In this document: positions 35,580 to 44,842 of the stretch, in pieces
Position numbering within the stretch: position 1 is the first letter of the stretch
How the letters are laid out: every line of letters starts with the position of its first letter
Assembly: GCF_049856175.1 (NCBI RefSeq)
Contig: NZ_JBNDNA010000013.1
Coordinates: 1-64,000, forward strand
Length of the DNA: 64,000 nt
Direction of reading: 5' to 3'
Source: JB111 sp049856175
GTDB lineage: Bacteria > Actinomycetota > Actinomycetes > Actinomycetales > Actinomycetaceae
The notes under the pieces: model-generated
The model's input: only the letters and a program-made list of their open reading frames with translations
What the model was told of the DNA's origin: nothing
Databases searched by the model: none
Position numbers and translations under genes: made by a program

Positions 35580-36365
35580 CTAGACGCTGCGGCGGGAGTG
35601 GTAGCGCCCCTCGTCGACGGTGAGGGTGAGCGGCATGCGGTAGAGCGAGGAGATCGCCTCGGCCGTGAGGACCTCCTCGATGGGACCGGCCGAGACGGCC
35701 CGCCCCTCGTCCATGAGCATCGCGTGGGTGAAGCCGGGCGGGATCTCCTCGAGGTGGTGGGTCACGAGGATCATCACCGGGCCTCGCGGGTCGCGCGCGA
35801 GCCGCGCGAGCGAGGCGACGAGGTCCTCGCGACCACCGAGGTCCATGCCGGCGGCGGGCTCGTCGAGGACGAGCACCTCGGGGTCCGGCATGAGCGCACG
35901 GGCGATCTGGACGCGCTTGCGCTCGCCCGTGGACAGCGTCCCGAACGTGCGGTCGCGCAGGTCCTTCATGCCGACGTAGCTGAGCAGGGCGCGGGCCCGG
36001 CCGGTGTCGAGCTGCTCGTAGCTCTCGCGCCACCGCCCCTGGATGCCGTAGGCGCCGGTGAGCACGACGTCGAGCACGGTCTCCGACGCGTACACGCGCC
36101 GCTCGCCCGCCGAGGAGGCGAACCCGACGACCTGGCGGAGCTCGGCGACGTCGACGCGCCCGAGGCGCTCACCGATGACGTCGACCGTGCCGGTGGTCGG
36201 GAAGACCTGGCCGACCAGCAGCGAGACGAGCGTCGTCTTGCCGGCGCCGTTGGGTCCGACGATCACCCAGCGCTGACCGTCGTCGACCGACCAGTCGACC
36301 CCCTTGAGGAGCTCGGCCTGCCCGCGGCGCACACGGACGTCGGACAGCGTCAGGACATCACCCAT
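35580..36365 (-). CDS. ABC transporter ATP-binding protein without adjacent permease
   Basis: The 261-residue ATPase has Walker A VGPNGAGKTTLVS, a signature LSTGERKRVQIARAL (LSTGE, a variant), Walker B VLVLDEPAAGMDLGG and H-loop VTHHLEEIPPGFTH. The combination resembles the ModF/YlmA-type group, which often occurs without membrane partners. No permease or binding protein gene is next to it, so the role is undetermined. ATG at 36365 has a usable upstream region. Its neighbours (NfeD upstream on the strand, GlgA beyond) do not suggest a function. Confidence 0.88.
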   Translation of the reverse strand: MGDVLTLSDVRVRRGQAELLKGVDWSVDDGQRWVIVGPNGAGKTTLVSLLVGQVFPTTGTVDVIGERLGRVDVAELRQVVGFASSAGERRVYASETVLDVVLTGAYGIQGRWRESYEQLDTGRARALLSYVGMKDLRDRTFGTLSTGERKRVQIARALMPDPEVLVLDEPAAGMDLGGREDLVASLARLARDPRGPVMILVTHHLEEIPPGFTHAMLMDEGRAVSAGPIEEVLTAEAISSLYRMPLTLTVDEGRYHSRRSV

Positions 36366-36488
36366 GGCACCCAGCGTAGGTCGCCGCCGTCGGGCGGGCG
36401 GCCCGACCCGCCCGGCCGCTCGGCCTCGCGAGGCTGCCGGCGGGCGCCCACGGCGTCGCCGCCCGGCCGGACCCCCGCCGCGGCCCGG

Positions 36489-37715
36489 CTACCGCCCGGC
36501 GAGGACCTGCTCGTACACGGCGATCGTGCGCTCGGCGACGGCGCTCCAGGCGAAGTGCTCCTCGACCCGGCGCCGGGCGGCGACACCCTGGGCGCGCGCC
36601 CGCCCGGGGTCGGTCGCCAGATCGGTCAGCGCCGCGGCCAGGTCGGCGTGGAACCGCTCGGGGTCCGTCGGCGTGCCCGTGCCGTCCTGCAGCTGGTCGA
36701 TGGGCACGAGCGTGCCGGTCTCGCCGTCGACGATGACGTCCGGGATGCCGCCGGTGGCGGACCCGACGACCGGCAGGCCGACCGCCATGGCCTCGAGGTT
36801 GACGATGCCGAGCGGCTCGTACACGGACGGGCAGACGAAGACGTCGCAGGCGGCCAGGACGGCGACGAGCTGCTCGCGCGGCAGCATCTCCTCGATCCAC
36901 ACGATGCCGGTGCGACGCTGCGCGAGCTCGGCGACGGCGCCGGAGACCTCGGCGGCGATCTCCTTGGTGTCCGGGGCGCCGGCGCACAGGACGACCTGCA
37001 CCTCCTCCGGGAGCCGCTCGACGGCGGCCAGGAGGTGCGGCAGGCCCTTCTGCCGGGTGATCCGACCGACGAAGACGACGGCGGGCCGGTCCGGGTCGAT
37101 GCCGTGGCGCTCGCGGGCAGCGGCGATCGCGGCCTCGCCGTCGGGGCCGGTGGGGCGGGCCCACTCGTCGAGGTCGATGCCGTTGTGCACCACGTGGACC
37201 TTGCCCGGGTCCACGCCCGGGTACGCGCGCAGGATGTCCTCCCGCATACCGTTCGAGACCGCGACGACGCCCGCCGCGCCCTCGTAGGCGGTGCGCTCGG
37301 CCCAGCTCGACAGCGCGTACCCGCCGCCGAGCTGCTCGGCCTTCCACGGGCGCATGGGCTCCAACGAGTGCGCGGACAGCACGTGCGGCACCCCGTTGAG
37401 CAGCCCGCCCAGGTGCCCGGCGAGGTTCGCGTACCAGGTGTGGGAGTGCACGAGGTCGGTACCGGCGAGCCGGTCGGCGATCTGCAGGTCCACGCCGAAG
37501 GTGCGCAGCGCGGCGTTCGCGCCCTCAAGCTCGGGCAGCTCGCCGTAGCCGGTGACGGGCACGCCGCCGGGTCCGTCCTCGCTGCGGGGGCCGTCGAACG
37601 CGTGGACCCGCACGTCGATGCGCGGGCGCAGGACGCGGGCCAGCTCCGAGACGTGCACGCCCGCGCCGCCGTAGATGTGCGGCGGGTACTCGCGGGTGAT
37701 CAGGTCGACTCTCAC
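36489..37715 (-). CDS. glgA: GT4 glycogen synthase family (GlgA / GlgM)
   Basis: The 408-residue GT-B glycosyltransferase has an N-terminal GGAGVHVSELARVL sugar-acceptor motif, a SNGMREDILRAYP linker, VVHNGIDLDEW, VFVGRITRQKGLPHLLAA and the donor-site EX7E motif EPLGIVNLE. GTG at 37715 follows GAGGAGG by six bases. This is the Corynebacterium/Mycobacterium-type glycogen synthase. The mycobacterial homologue Rv1212c, also divergent from glgC, was shown to be GlgM, which makes maltose-1-phosphate from ADP-glucose. The same function is possible here. It pairs with GlgC, which makes ADP-glucose. Confidence 0.9.
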   Translation of the reverse strand: MRVDLITREYPPHIYGGAGVHVSELARVLRPRIDVRVHAFDGPRSEDGPGGVPVTGYGELPELEGANAALRTFGVDLQIADRLAGTDLVHSHTWYANLAGHLGGLLNGVPHVLSAHSLEPMRPWKAEQLGGGYALSSWAERTAYEGAAGVVAVSNGMREDILRAYPGVDPGKVHVVHNGIDLDEWARPTGPDGEAAIAAARERHGIDPDRPAVVFVGRITRQKGLPHLLAAVERLPEEVQVVLCAGAPDTKEIAAEVSGAVAELAQRRTGIVWIEEMLPREQLVAVLAACDVFVCPSVYEPLGIVNLEAMAVGLPVVGSATGGIPDVIVDGETGTLVPIDQLQDGTGTPTDPERFHADLAAALTDLATDPGRARAQGVAARRRVEEHFAWSAVAERTIAVYEQVLAGR

Positions 37716-37967
37716 GGTGGGCCTCCTCGTTGCGGCACGATCGGGGCGCGCGTCCGCGCACGGCCCCACTCTGCCGACAACGCCAAGCCACGGCAACGCA
37801 CCACGTCGTGCGGGCCAGGGGCCGCGCCACCGGGCCGCCCGAGGTGCGCCCGAGGTGCGCCCGACCGGGGTGCGCGACCCCGACCGTCGAGGTCCGCGTG
37901 CCGGACGATCGCGCTCCGCCCGTCGGACCGCGTGCTCGGGATCACAGGTACCGCCTAGGCTGAGCCC
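37716..37967. promoter_or_regulatory. Divergent glgA/glgC promoter region
   Basis: The 252-bp region holds promoters for both genes. A TAGGCT -10-like hexamer (37956-37961) ends 6 bp before the glgC ATG, so the glgC transcript is probably leaderless. The glgA side has a good GAGGAGG site. No clear operator palindrome was seen. Confidence 0.4.
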
Positions 37968-39209
37968 ATGGCATCCCCACGCGTGCTCGCGATCGTCCTG
38001 GCCGGCGGCGAGGGTAAGCGGCTCATGCCGCTCACCGCGGACCGGGCCAAGCCGGCCGTCCCCTTCGGGGGCACCTACCGGCTCATCGACTTCGCGCTGT
38101 CGAACATCGTCAACTCCGGGTACCTGAAGATCGTGGTGCTCACGCAGTACAAGTCGCACTCGCTCGACCGCCACATCACCCAGACCTGGCGCATGTCGAA
38201 CCTGCTCGGGAACTACGTGGCGCCGGTACCCGCCCAGCAGCGCAAGGGCAAGAACTGGTTCCTCGGCTCCGCCGACGCGATCTACCAGTCGCTCAACCTC
38301 ATCGACGACGAGCGGGCGGACATCGTGGTGGTGGTCGGTGCCGACAACATCTACCGCATGGACTTCTCCCAGATGGTCGACCAGCACATCGAGTCCGGGT
38401 TCCCGCTCACGGTGGCCGGGATCCGGCAGCCGCTGTCGCTGTCCGACCAGTTCGGCGTCATCCAGGCCTCGGCCGACGACCCGCACAAGATCGAGAGCTT
38501 CCTCGAGAAGCCGAAGGACGCCGAGGGCCTGCCCGACGCGCCCGACCAGATCCTCGCGTCGATGGGCAACTACGTGATGGACGCCGACGCCCTGCGCCAG
38601 GCCGTCATCGCCGACGCGGACGACTCCGGGTCGAACCACGACATGGGCGGCAACATCGTGCCGAGCTTCGTCGCCGAGGGCCGGGCGGGGCTGTACGACT
38701 TCACGTTCAACGAGGTCCCCGGGGCCAGCGACCGGGACAAGGCGTACTGGCGCGACGTCGGAACCGTGGACGCGTTCTACGAGGCCAACATGGACCTCAT
38801 CTCCGTGGTCCCGGTGTTCAACCTCTACAACGATCAGTGGCCCCTGCACACCGGCTACCACGGGCTCGCCCCGGCGAAGTTCGTCTACGGGCACCAGGAG
38901 CGCCTGGGCCACGCGCTCGACTCGATCATCTCCCCCGGCGTCATCATCTCCGGCGGCGAGGTCGTCGGCTCGATCCTCTCCCCCGGCGTCCGGGTGAACT
39001 CGTGGTCCTCGGTGCGGGACTCCGTCCTCTTCGACGGCGTCCAGGTCGGCCGCAACGCCACGGTGAACAAGGCGATCCTCGACAAGAACGTCGTCGTCGA
39101 GCAGGGCGCAACCATCGGCGTCGACCACGAGCACGATCGTGCGCGCGGCTACACCATCACCCCGGGGGGCATCACCGTCGTCCCCAAGGGGATGACGGTC
39201 ACGAGGTGA
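37968..39209 (+). CDS. glgC: Glucose-1-phosphate adenylyltransferase (ADP-glucose pyrophosphorylase)
   Basis: The 413-residue protein has the nucleotidyltransferase core LAGGEGKRLMPLTADRAKPA and YRLIDFALSNIVNSG, the GSADAIYQ motif and the glucose-1-P site IESFLEKPKD. The C-terminal part has left-handed beta-helix repeats (VIISGGEVVGSILSPGVRVN). It makes ADP-glucose from ATP and glucose-1-phosphate for glycogen or trehalose synthesis. It is divergent from the glgA gene, matching the mycobacterial arrangement, and its stop overlaps the serB start (GTGA). Confidence 0.96.
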   Translation: MASPRVLAIVLAGGEGKRLMPLTADRAKPAVPFGGTYRLIDFALSNIVNSGYLKIVVLTQYKSHSLDRHITQTWRMSNLLGNYVAPVPAQQRKGKNWFLGSADAIYQSLNLIDDERADIVVVVGADNIYRMDFSQMVDQHIESGFPLTVAGIRQPLSLSDQFGVIQASADDPHKIESFLEKPKDAEGLPDAPDQILASMGNYVMDADALRQAVIADADDSGSNHDMGGNIVPSFVAEGRAGLYDFTFNEVPGASDRDKAYWRDVGTVDAFYEANMDLISVVPVFNLYNDQWPLHTGYHGLAPAKFVYGHQERLGHALDSIISPGVIISGGEVVGSILSPGVRVNSWSSVRDSVLFDGVQVGRNATVNKAILDKNVVVEQGATIGVDHEHDRARGYTITPGGITVVPKGMTVTR

Positions 39210-40228
39210 CGGCGGGCCCCTCGTCGGCCGGCCTGCGGCCGGTTCCGACCGTCCCCGCCGGGGGCGGCACGGCGCTGCGCGTCACGCTCGTCTCCCCGCG
39301 GCCCGTGCCGGTCTCGCTCGTCACGCACGTCGGTGACCTGCTCGCCGGCCGGTCCGACGACGTCGCGGCCGCCCACGGCACGCTCGGCCCGCTGCGCACC
39401 GTCGGCTGGGCGCTGCGCCTGCCCGGCTCCTCGGGTGCGGAGACGGCCCCCGACGACGCACCCATGCCCCTCACCCGCACGGCCAGGGAGCTGCGCGACG
39501 AGATCCGCGGCCCGGCGACCGCGCTCGGCGTCGACGTCGCGGTGACCACCGGCGAGCTGGCCGAGCTCGGCCCCGGGCTGATCCTCACCGACGTCGACTC
39601 CACGCTGTTCGCGGGCGAGGTCATCGAGCTCGTCGCGGCGCACGCCGGGGTCGAGGACGAGGTCGCGGCCGTCACGGAGCGCGCGATGCGCGGCGAGCTC
39701 GACTTCCGCGCCTCCCTCGAGGAGCGCGTGGCCCTCGTCGCCGGCCTCGACGCCGCGGCGGTGCTCGACGCGGTCCGGGCGGCGGTCGAGCTCTCCCCCG
39801 GCGCCGCCGACATGTTCCTGCGCGCCCGGGACGCCGGGGTGCCGACCGGCGTGGTCTCGGGCGGGTTCGTCGAGATCGTCGCGCCCACGGTCGAGCCGCT
39901 CGGCACGCGGTTCGTCGCGGCCAACACGTTCGAGGTCGCGGGCGACGGCCGGCTCACCGGCCGGACCGTCGGCGAGGTGGTCGACCGGGCCGCCAAGGCC
40001 GACCGCGCCAGGCGGTGGGCGGGCGAGGTGGGCGTCCCGATGGCGCGGGTCCTCGCCGTCGGGGACGGCGCGAACGATCTCGACCTGCTCGGTGCGGCCG
40101 GCCTGGGCGTCGGGTACGGGGGCCGCCCGGTGGTCCGGGAGAACGCCGACGCGTTCATCACGGGCGACCGCCTCGACACCGCCCTCGCGCTCACCGGCGT
40201 GGCGGACGAGGCAGCCGGCGAGGAGTAG
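39206..40228 (+). CDS. serB: Phosphoserine phosphatase SerB
   Basis: The 340-residue HAD enzyme has catalytic DVDST (D129 nucleophile, D131), the GVVSGGFVEIV motif, and the metal motif VGDGANDLDLLGAAG. The first 120 residues form a variable regulatory part; a full ACT domain is not evident. It completes serine biosynthesis. GTG at 39206 overlaps the glgC stop (GTGA); that start is supported by the overlap but an internal start near residue 40 is possible. It is on the same strand as glgC but has no metabolic link. Confidence 0.9.
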   Translation: MTAGPSSAGLRPVPTVPAGGGTALRVTLVSPRPVPVSLVTHVGDLLAGRSDDVAAAHGTLGPLRTVGWALRLPGSSGAETAPDDAPMPLTRTARELRDEIRGPATALGVDVAVTTGELAELGPGLILTDVDSTLFAGEVIELVAAHAGVEDEVAAVTERAMRGELDFRASLEERVALVAGLDAAAVLDAVRAAVELSPGAADMFLRARDAGVPTGVVSGGFVEIVAPTVEPLGTRFVAANTFEVAGDGRLTGRTVGEVVDRAAKADRARRWAGEVGVPMARVLAVGDGANDLDLLGAAGLGVGYGGRPVVRENADAFITGDRLDTALALTGVADEAAGEE

Positions 40229-40334
40229 CGACCCGCAAGGAGCGACGACCGGCTCCAGGGCCTCCGGCCTGGCGGCCCACCGGCAGGTGCGCCAGGCTGG
40301 GTGCGGGACACCGATCTGCGCGAAGGAGCGAGAG

Positions 40335-41564
40335 ATGACCACAGTGGTCCTCGTCGGCACGCTGGACACCAAGCGGGACGAGCACACCTGGCTGCGCGAG
40401 CGGCTGCACGCGGCGGGCGTGGAGACCCGCCTGATCGACGTCGGCACGTTCTCCGACGGCGGCGGCATCGCCGACATCGGCTCGGACGAGGTCGCGGCCG
40501 CCGCCGGCACGGACGTCGAGACCCTGCGCGGCGCCGACGACCGGGGCGCCGCCATCGCCGCCATGAGCGAGGGCGCGGCCGCGGTCGTCTCCCGCCTGTA
40601 CTCGGCGGGCGAGCTCCACGCCGTGCTCGCCATCGGTGGGTCCGGCGGGTCGTCCGTCGCCTCCCGCGCGATGCAGGCGCTCCCCGTCGGTGTGCCGAAG
40701 CTCCTGGTGACGACCATGGCGGCCGGCGACGTCAGCCCCTACGTGGGCGCCACGGACGTGACGATCATGCCGTCCGTCGTCGACGTCGCGGGCATCAACC
40801 GCATCTCGCGAGAGGTCCTGTCTAACGCGGTGGCCGCCGCGGCGGCGATGGCGCGCGGCTTCGAGGAGCGGGCGGCGGCCGAGCGCAGCGACGAGGCGCA
40901 CCTGATCGGCGCCACCATGTTCGGGCTCACCACGCCCGCGGTCGACGAGGCCCGGGCCCGGCTGTCCGAGCTCGGCTACGAGGTGCTCGTCTTCCACGCG
41001 ACCGGGGCGGGCGGCCGGGCGATGGAGACCCTCGTGCGCGACGGCTTCCTCGACGGCGTCCTCGACCTCACGACCACCGAGCTCGTCGACGACCTCCTCG
41101 GCGGCGTGCTGTCCGCCGGGCCCGACCGGCTCCAGGCCGCCGGGGCGGCCGGCCTCCCGCAGGTGGTGAGCGTCGGCGCGCTCGACATGTGCAACTTCGG
41201 GCCCGAGGCGACCGTCCCCGAGCGGTACGCCGGCCGCAGCTTCGTCGTCCACAACCCCACCGTCACGCTCATGCGCACCACGGCCGAGGAGATGGCCGAG
41301 CTCGGGACACGCATCGCCACCAGGCTGCGCGCAGCGAGCGGCCCGGTCGAGGTCCACCTCCCGCTGCGCGGCGTGTCCGGCATCGACGTCGAGGGCGGAC
41401 CGTTCCACGACCCCGAGGCCGACGCGGCGTGCTTCGCCGCGATCCGGGCGGGCCTTGCCGGCTCCGACGTCGCGGTGCGCGAGGTCGACCTCGCCGTCAA
41501 CGACCCGGGCTTCGGCACAGGGGCGGCCGACGCCCTGCACGAGCTCATCCGCTCGGCCCGCTGA
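40335..41564 (+). CDS. Tm-1-like ATP-binding protein (UPF0261)
   Basis: The 409-residue protein begins TTVVLVGTLDTKRDEHTWLRE, the family's ATP-binding start, and contains AIGGSGGSSVASRAMQALP, TTMAAGDVSPYVG and VHLPLRGVSGIDVEGGPFHDPE, all typical of UPF0261. In plants the homologous domain of Tm-1 inhibits a viral replicase; in bacteria the function is unknown. ATG at 40335 follows AAGGAGCGAGAG. The next gene 107 bp downstream encodes a PEP-hydrolase-like enzyme, which is the usual partner of this family, so they likely work on the same substrate. Confidence 0.92.
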   Translation: MTTVVLVGTLDTKRDEHTWLRERLHAAGVETRLIDVGTFSDGGGIADIGSDEVAAAAGTDVETLRGADDRGAAIAAMSEGAAAVVSRLYSAGELHAVLAIGGSGGSSVASRAMQALPVGVPKLLVTTMAAGDVSPYVGATDVTIMPSVVDVAGINRISREVLSNAVAAAAAMARGFEERAAAERSDEAHLIGATMFGLTTPAVDEARARLSELGYEVLVFHATGAGGRAMETLVRDGFLDGVLDLTTTELVDDLLGGVLSAGPDRLQAAGAAGLPQVVSVGALDMCNFGPEATVPERYAGRSFVVHNPTVTLMRTTAEEMAELGTRIATRLRAASGPVEVHLPLRGVSGIDVEGGPFHDPEADAACFAAIRAGLAGSDVAVREVDLAVNDPGFGTGAADALHELIRSAR

Positions 41565-41671
41565 GGCGGAGCGCACCGACCCGGCCCGGGACGGCGCCAC
41601 CACCCACGGCGGCCGCCACCTCCGCGACGACCACGACACCCGGCCCCCACCCACGAAGGAGCACCCGCACC

Positions 41672-42493
41672 ATGAAGCGTCAGGACGCCCTCGCCCGCCT
41701 GCGAGCCACCGTCGAGTCGGGCCGACCGATCATCGGCGGCGGCGCCGGCACCGGACTGTCGGCGAAGTCCGCCGAGGCCGGCGGCATCGACCTCGTCATC
41801 ATCTACAACTCGGGGCGCTACCGGATGGCCGGCCGGGGCTCGCTCGCCGGCCTCCTGGCCTACGGCGACGCGAACGCCGTGGTGATGGAGATGGCCCGCG
41901 AGGTGCTCCCCGTCGTGCGGGACACCCCCGTCCTCGCCGGGGTCAACGGCACCGACCCCTTCCGCCTCATGGGGCCGTTCCTCGACGAGATCGCCCGCGT
42001 CGGCTTCACGGGCGTGCAGAACTTCCCCACGGTCGGCCTCATCGACGGCGTCTTCCGGCAGAACCTCGAGGAGACCGGCATGGGGTACGGGCTCGAGGTC
42101 GACATGGTCGCCGCGGCCCACGAGCGCGGCCTGCTGACGACCCCCTACGTGTTCGAGGCGGAGCAGGCGGCCGACATGGCGCGCGCCGGGGCCGACGTGC
42201 TCGTGCCCCACATGGGGCTGACGACGAAGGGCACGATCGGCGCGACCACCGCGCTGACCCTCGAGGAGTGCGCCACGCGCGTGCAGGAGCTGCACGACGC
42301 CGCGAAGGCGGTCAACCCCGACATCCTCGTGCTGTGCCACGGCGGCCCGATCGCGGAGCCGGAGGACGCGCAGTACATCCTCGACCACACCGAGGGGGTC
42401 GTCGGGTTCTTCGGCGCCTCGTCGATCGAGCGGCTCCCCACCGAGGTGGCGATCCGCAAGCAGACCGAGGACTTCACGAGCATCCGCCTCTGA
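41672..42493 (+). CDS. Phosphoenolpyruvate-hydrolase-like TIM-barrel protein
   Basis: The 273-residue TIM-barrel protein has PIIGGGAGTGLSAKSAEAGGIDLV at its start, then NSGRYRMAGRGSLAGLL, NFPTVGLIDGVFRQNLEETG and ILVLCHGGPIAEPEDAQY. This is the PEP hydrolase/mutase-like family often fused to or next to UPF0261 proteins. Annotated activities rest on a few homologues. The neighbour upstream is the UPF0261 gene. ATG at 41672 has AAGGAG twelve bases upstream. Confidence 0.88.
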   Translation: MKRQDALARLRATVESGRPIIGGGAGTGLSAKSAEAGGIDLVIIYNSGRYRMAGRGSLAGLLAYGDANAVVMEMAREVLPVVRDTPVLAGVNGTDPFRLMGPFLDEIARVGFTGVQNFPTVGLIDGVFRQNLEETGMGYGLEVDMVAAAHERGLLTTPYVFEAEQAADMARAGADVLVPHMGLTTKGTIGATTALTLEECATRVQELHDAAKAVNPDILVLCHGGPIAEPEDAQYILDHTEGVVGFFGASSIERLPTEVAIRKQTEDFTSIRL

Positions 42494-42575
42494 CGGGTGC
42501 CGGCGGTCGGCCTGCGATCGGCCGGCGAGCGCTGGCGGGCCGGGCGGTAGTCGCCGGCGCGCGGCTCCCAGGACC

Positions 42576-43079
42576 TCAGGCCGAAGGACGCACGAGGGCG
42601 CGCAGGTGCGCCGACCCGCCGTCGAGCTCGGCCCACGGGCCGGGGACGTCGAGCACGCACGCCGTGGCCGTCGGCACGCCGAGGGAGACCTGCAGGGCGA
42701 GGGAGTCGTTGCGTTCGTCGTGCAGGAACGCGGCGAGCGAGGAGATCGTCGGCTCGTGGCCGACCACGAGGAGCACGCCCGGGTCACCGTCCGTGTCCCG
42801 CACGAGGTCGAGCAGGCCGCGGGCGGCGTACTGGTAGATCTCCGGGACGTCGCGGCGCTCACGGACCTCGGCGCCCTGCGCCAGCAGCGTGGCGGTGCTC
42901 GCCGCGCGGGCGGCGGTGGAGACGAGTGCGACGTCGATCGCGCCCACCTGGTCCGCCAGCAGCGGGCCGAGCGCGCGCGCCTGACGCTCACCGCGCCCCG
43001 AGAGCTCGCGCGAGGCGTCACCGGCCCTGCCGATCTGGGCTGCCTTCGCGTGCCTGAGGAGGACGAGCGTCCTCGACAT
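42576..43079 (-). CDS. SixA-type histidine phosphatase
   Basis: The 167-residue protein has the short RHG-type motif LLRHAKA (H9 or H10), a mid R-x-E region (SGRGERQARALG) and VGHEPTISSLAAFL with the second catalytic His. It is a phosphohistidine or small-molecule phosphatase. ATG at 43079 overlaps by one base the fabI stop. It follows fabG-fabI on the strand, so it may be co-transcribed, though fatty-acid function is not implied. Confidence 0.9.
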   Translation of the reverse strand: MSRTLVLLRHAKAAQIGRAGDASRELSGRGERQARALGPLLADQVGAIDVALVSTAARAASTATLLAQGAEVRERRDVPEIYQYAARGLLDLVRDTDGDPGVLLVVGHEPTISSLAAFLHDERNDSLALQVSLGVPTATACVLDVPGPWAELDGGSAHLRALVRPSA

Positions 43080-43846
43080 CACTGGCCCATGGCGTGCACG
43101 CCGCCGTCCGCGTGCACGATCTCGCCGGTGGTGGCGGGCAGCCAGTCCGAGCACAGCGCCAGCACGGTGCGGGCCGTCGGTCCGGCGTCGGTGTTGTCCC
43201 AGCCGAGCGGTGCGCGCGCGTCCCAGGTCGACTCCATCTGATCGAAGCCGGGGATCGAGGTCGCGGCGGTGGTGCGGACGGGGCCGGCCGCGACGAGGTT
43301 GACGCGGATGCCGTCCGGGCCGAGGTCCCGCGCGAGGTAGCGGGCGGTGGACTCGAACGCCGCCTTGGCCACGCCCATCCAGTCGTAGACCGGCCACGCG
43401 TAGGAGGCGTCGAACGTGAGGCCGACGACGGCGGAGCCCGGGCCCATGAGGGGCTTCGCCGCGACCGCGAGCGACTTCAGCGAGAACGCCGAGACCTCCA
43501 GCGCGGTGGCGACGTCGGGCCACTGGCCGCTGAGGAAGTTGCCGCCCATGACCGACTGGGGGGCGAAGCCGATGGAGTGGACCACGGCGTCGAGATGGTC
43601 CACGTGCTCGCGCACGCGGCCCTCCAGCGCCTCGAGGTCTCCCGCGTCCGTGACGTCGAGCTGGACCACCGGCGCCTCGGTGGGCAGGCGCCGGGAGGTC
43701 ACCTCGGTGAGCCGCATCTGCCGGCCGAAGGAGGTCAGCACCACCTGGGCACCCTGCTCCTGTGCGAGCCGAGCCACGTGGAAGGCGATGGAGTTGTTCT
43801 TCAGCACGCCGGTGACGAGCACCGTCCTGCCCTCCAGCAGTCCCAT
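43079..43846 (-). CDS. fabI: Enoyl-[acyl-carrier-protein] reductase FabI (InhA-type)
   Basis: The 255-residue SDR enzyme has LVTGVLKNNSIAFHVARLAQ at the N-terminus, the modified GxxxxxSxA nucleotide site of FabI. The catalytic Tyr and Lys appear in SYAWPVYDWMGVAKAAFES, which closely resembles the InhA motif. It reduces enoyl-ACP with NADH in fatty-acid elongation. The typical FabG-FabI gene order of Actinobacteria (fabG then inhA) is seen here, with 65 bp between them. Confidence 0.95.
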   Translation of the reverse strand: MGLLEGRTVLVTGVLKNNSIAFHVARLAQEQGAQVVLTSFGRQMRLTEVTSRRLPTEAPVVQLDVTDAGDLEALEGRVREHVDHLDAVVHSIGFAPQSVMGGNFLSGQWPDVATALEVSAFSLKSLAVAAKPLMGPGSAVVGLTFDASYAWPVYDWMGVAKAAFESTARYLARDLGPDGIRVNLVAAGPVRTTAATSIPGFDQMESTWDARAPLGWDNTDAGPTARTVLALCSDWLPATTGEIVHADGGVHAMGQ

Positions 43847-43911
43847 GAGTCCTCTTCTCTGTGTCTTTCGTTCGGGGGGATCCGCGCCGCCGGCGCGAGG
43901 GTGGGTCGGGG

Positions 43912-44637
43912 TCAGTGCCCCATGCCGAGACCGCCGTCGACGGGGATGACGGCGCCCGAGACGTAGGCCGCGGACGGCGAGGCGAGGAACTCGACGACGC
44001 CCGCGACGTCGTCGATCTCGCCGAACCGTCCGGCGGGGATGGCGCCGAGGTAGGTCTCCTGCTGCGCCTCGGGCAGCACGCGGGTCATCTCGGTGTCGAT
44101 GAAGCCCGGCGCCACGACGTTCGCGGTGATCGACCGCTTACCGAGCTCGCGGGTGATGGAGCGCGCCATCCCGACGAGCCCGGCCTTGGCGGCGGAGTAG
44201 TTGACCTGCCCCGGTCCGCCGTACATGCCGATGACCGACGAGATGAGCACGATCCGGCCGCGGCGCAGGCGGATCATGCCCTTCGAGGCGCGGCGGGCCA
44301 CCCGGAAGGCGCCGCCGAGGTTCGTCTGCAGGACGGTGTCGAAGTCGTCGTCGCTCATCCGCATGAGCAGCTGGTCGCGGGTGACACCCGCGTTGGCCAC
44401 GACCACCTCGACCGGGCCGTGCGCCTCCTCCGCGGCGGCGAAGGCGGCGTCGACGTCGTCGGAGCTCGCCACGTCGCCCGCGAGGGCGAGCGTCCCCTCG
44501 GGCCCGCGGCCGGACCGGGAGAGCACCGCGACCTTGTCGCCGAGGTCGACGAAACGCCGCGCGATCGCCTCCCCGATGCCCTGGGAGGCCCCGGTGACGA
44601 GGATGCTGCGCGGCTCGTACCCGTTGGTCGCGGTCAC
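43912..44637 (-). CDS. fabG: 3-oxoacyl-[acyl-carrier-protein] reductase FabG (MabA-type)
   Basis: The 241-residue SDR protein has SILVTGASQGIGEAIARRF, NAGVT, catalytic Ser in ISSVIGMYGGPGQ and Tyr-Lys in VNYSAAKAG. It reduces 3-oxoacyl-ACP with NADPH. GTG at 44637 is the first start. The pair with fabI recalls the mabA-inhA operon. The upstream region carries the GC-rich repeats at 44768-44842. Confidence 0.93.
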   Translation of the reverse strand: MTATNGYEPRSILVTGASQGIGEAIARRFVDLGDKVAVLSRSGRGPEGTLALAGDVASSDDVDAAFAAAEEAHGPVEVVVANAGVTRDQLLMRMSDDDFDTVLQTNLGGAFRVARRASKGMIRLRRGRIVLISSVIGMYGGPGQVNYSAAKAGLVGMARSITRELGKRSITANVVAPGFIDTEMTRVLPEAQQETYLGAIPAGRFGEIDDVAGVVEFLASPSAAYVSGAVIPVDGGLGMGH

Positions 44638-44767
44638 GTCATCTCCCCGATGCTTGGCGTACGCACGCGGGCCACGCTAGCCGATCGACCCCGACGGTCC
44701 CGACAGCGGTCCGGCCGGCAGGCCTGTCCCGGCCGTCCACCCCCCGTCGGTCCGACGGCCTGACCCC

Positions 44768-44842
44768 TCCGGCCGACCGCCCGTCCCGTCCGGCCGACCG
44801 CCCCGTCCGGCCGACCGCCCCGTCCCGTCCGGCGGACCGCCC
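44768..44842. repeat. Four tandem TCCGGCCGACCGCCC repeats upstream of fabG and DUF3099
   Basis: Copies start at 44768, 44789, 44806 and 44828; the last has one mismatch. Spacers are short CGTCCCG-type stretches. The region is 131-205 bp upstream of fabG and about 60 bp upstream of the divergent DUF3099 gene. It has no coding potential of its own. It could be a slippage-prone spacer or bind a regulator; nothing further is evident. Confidence 0.7.
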
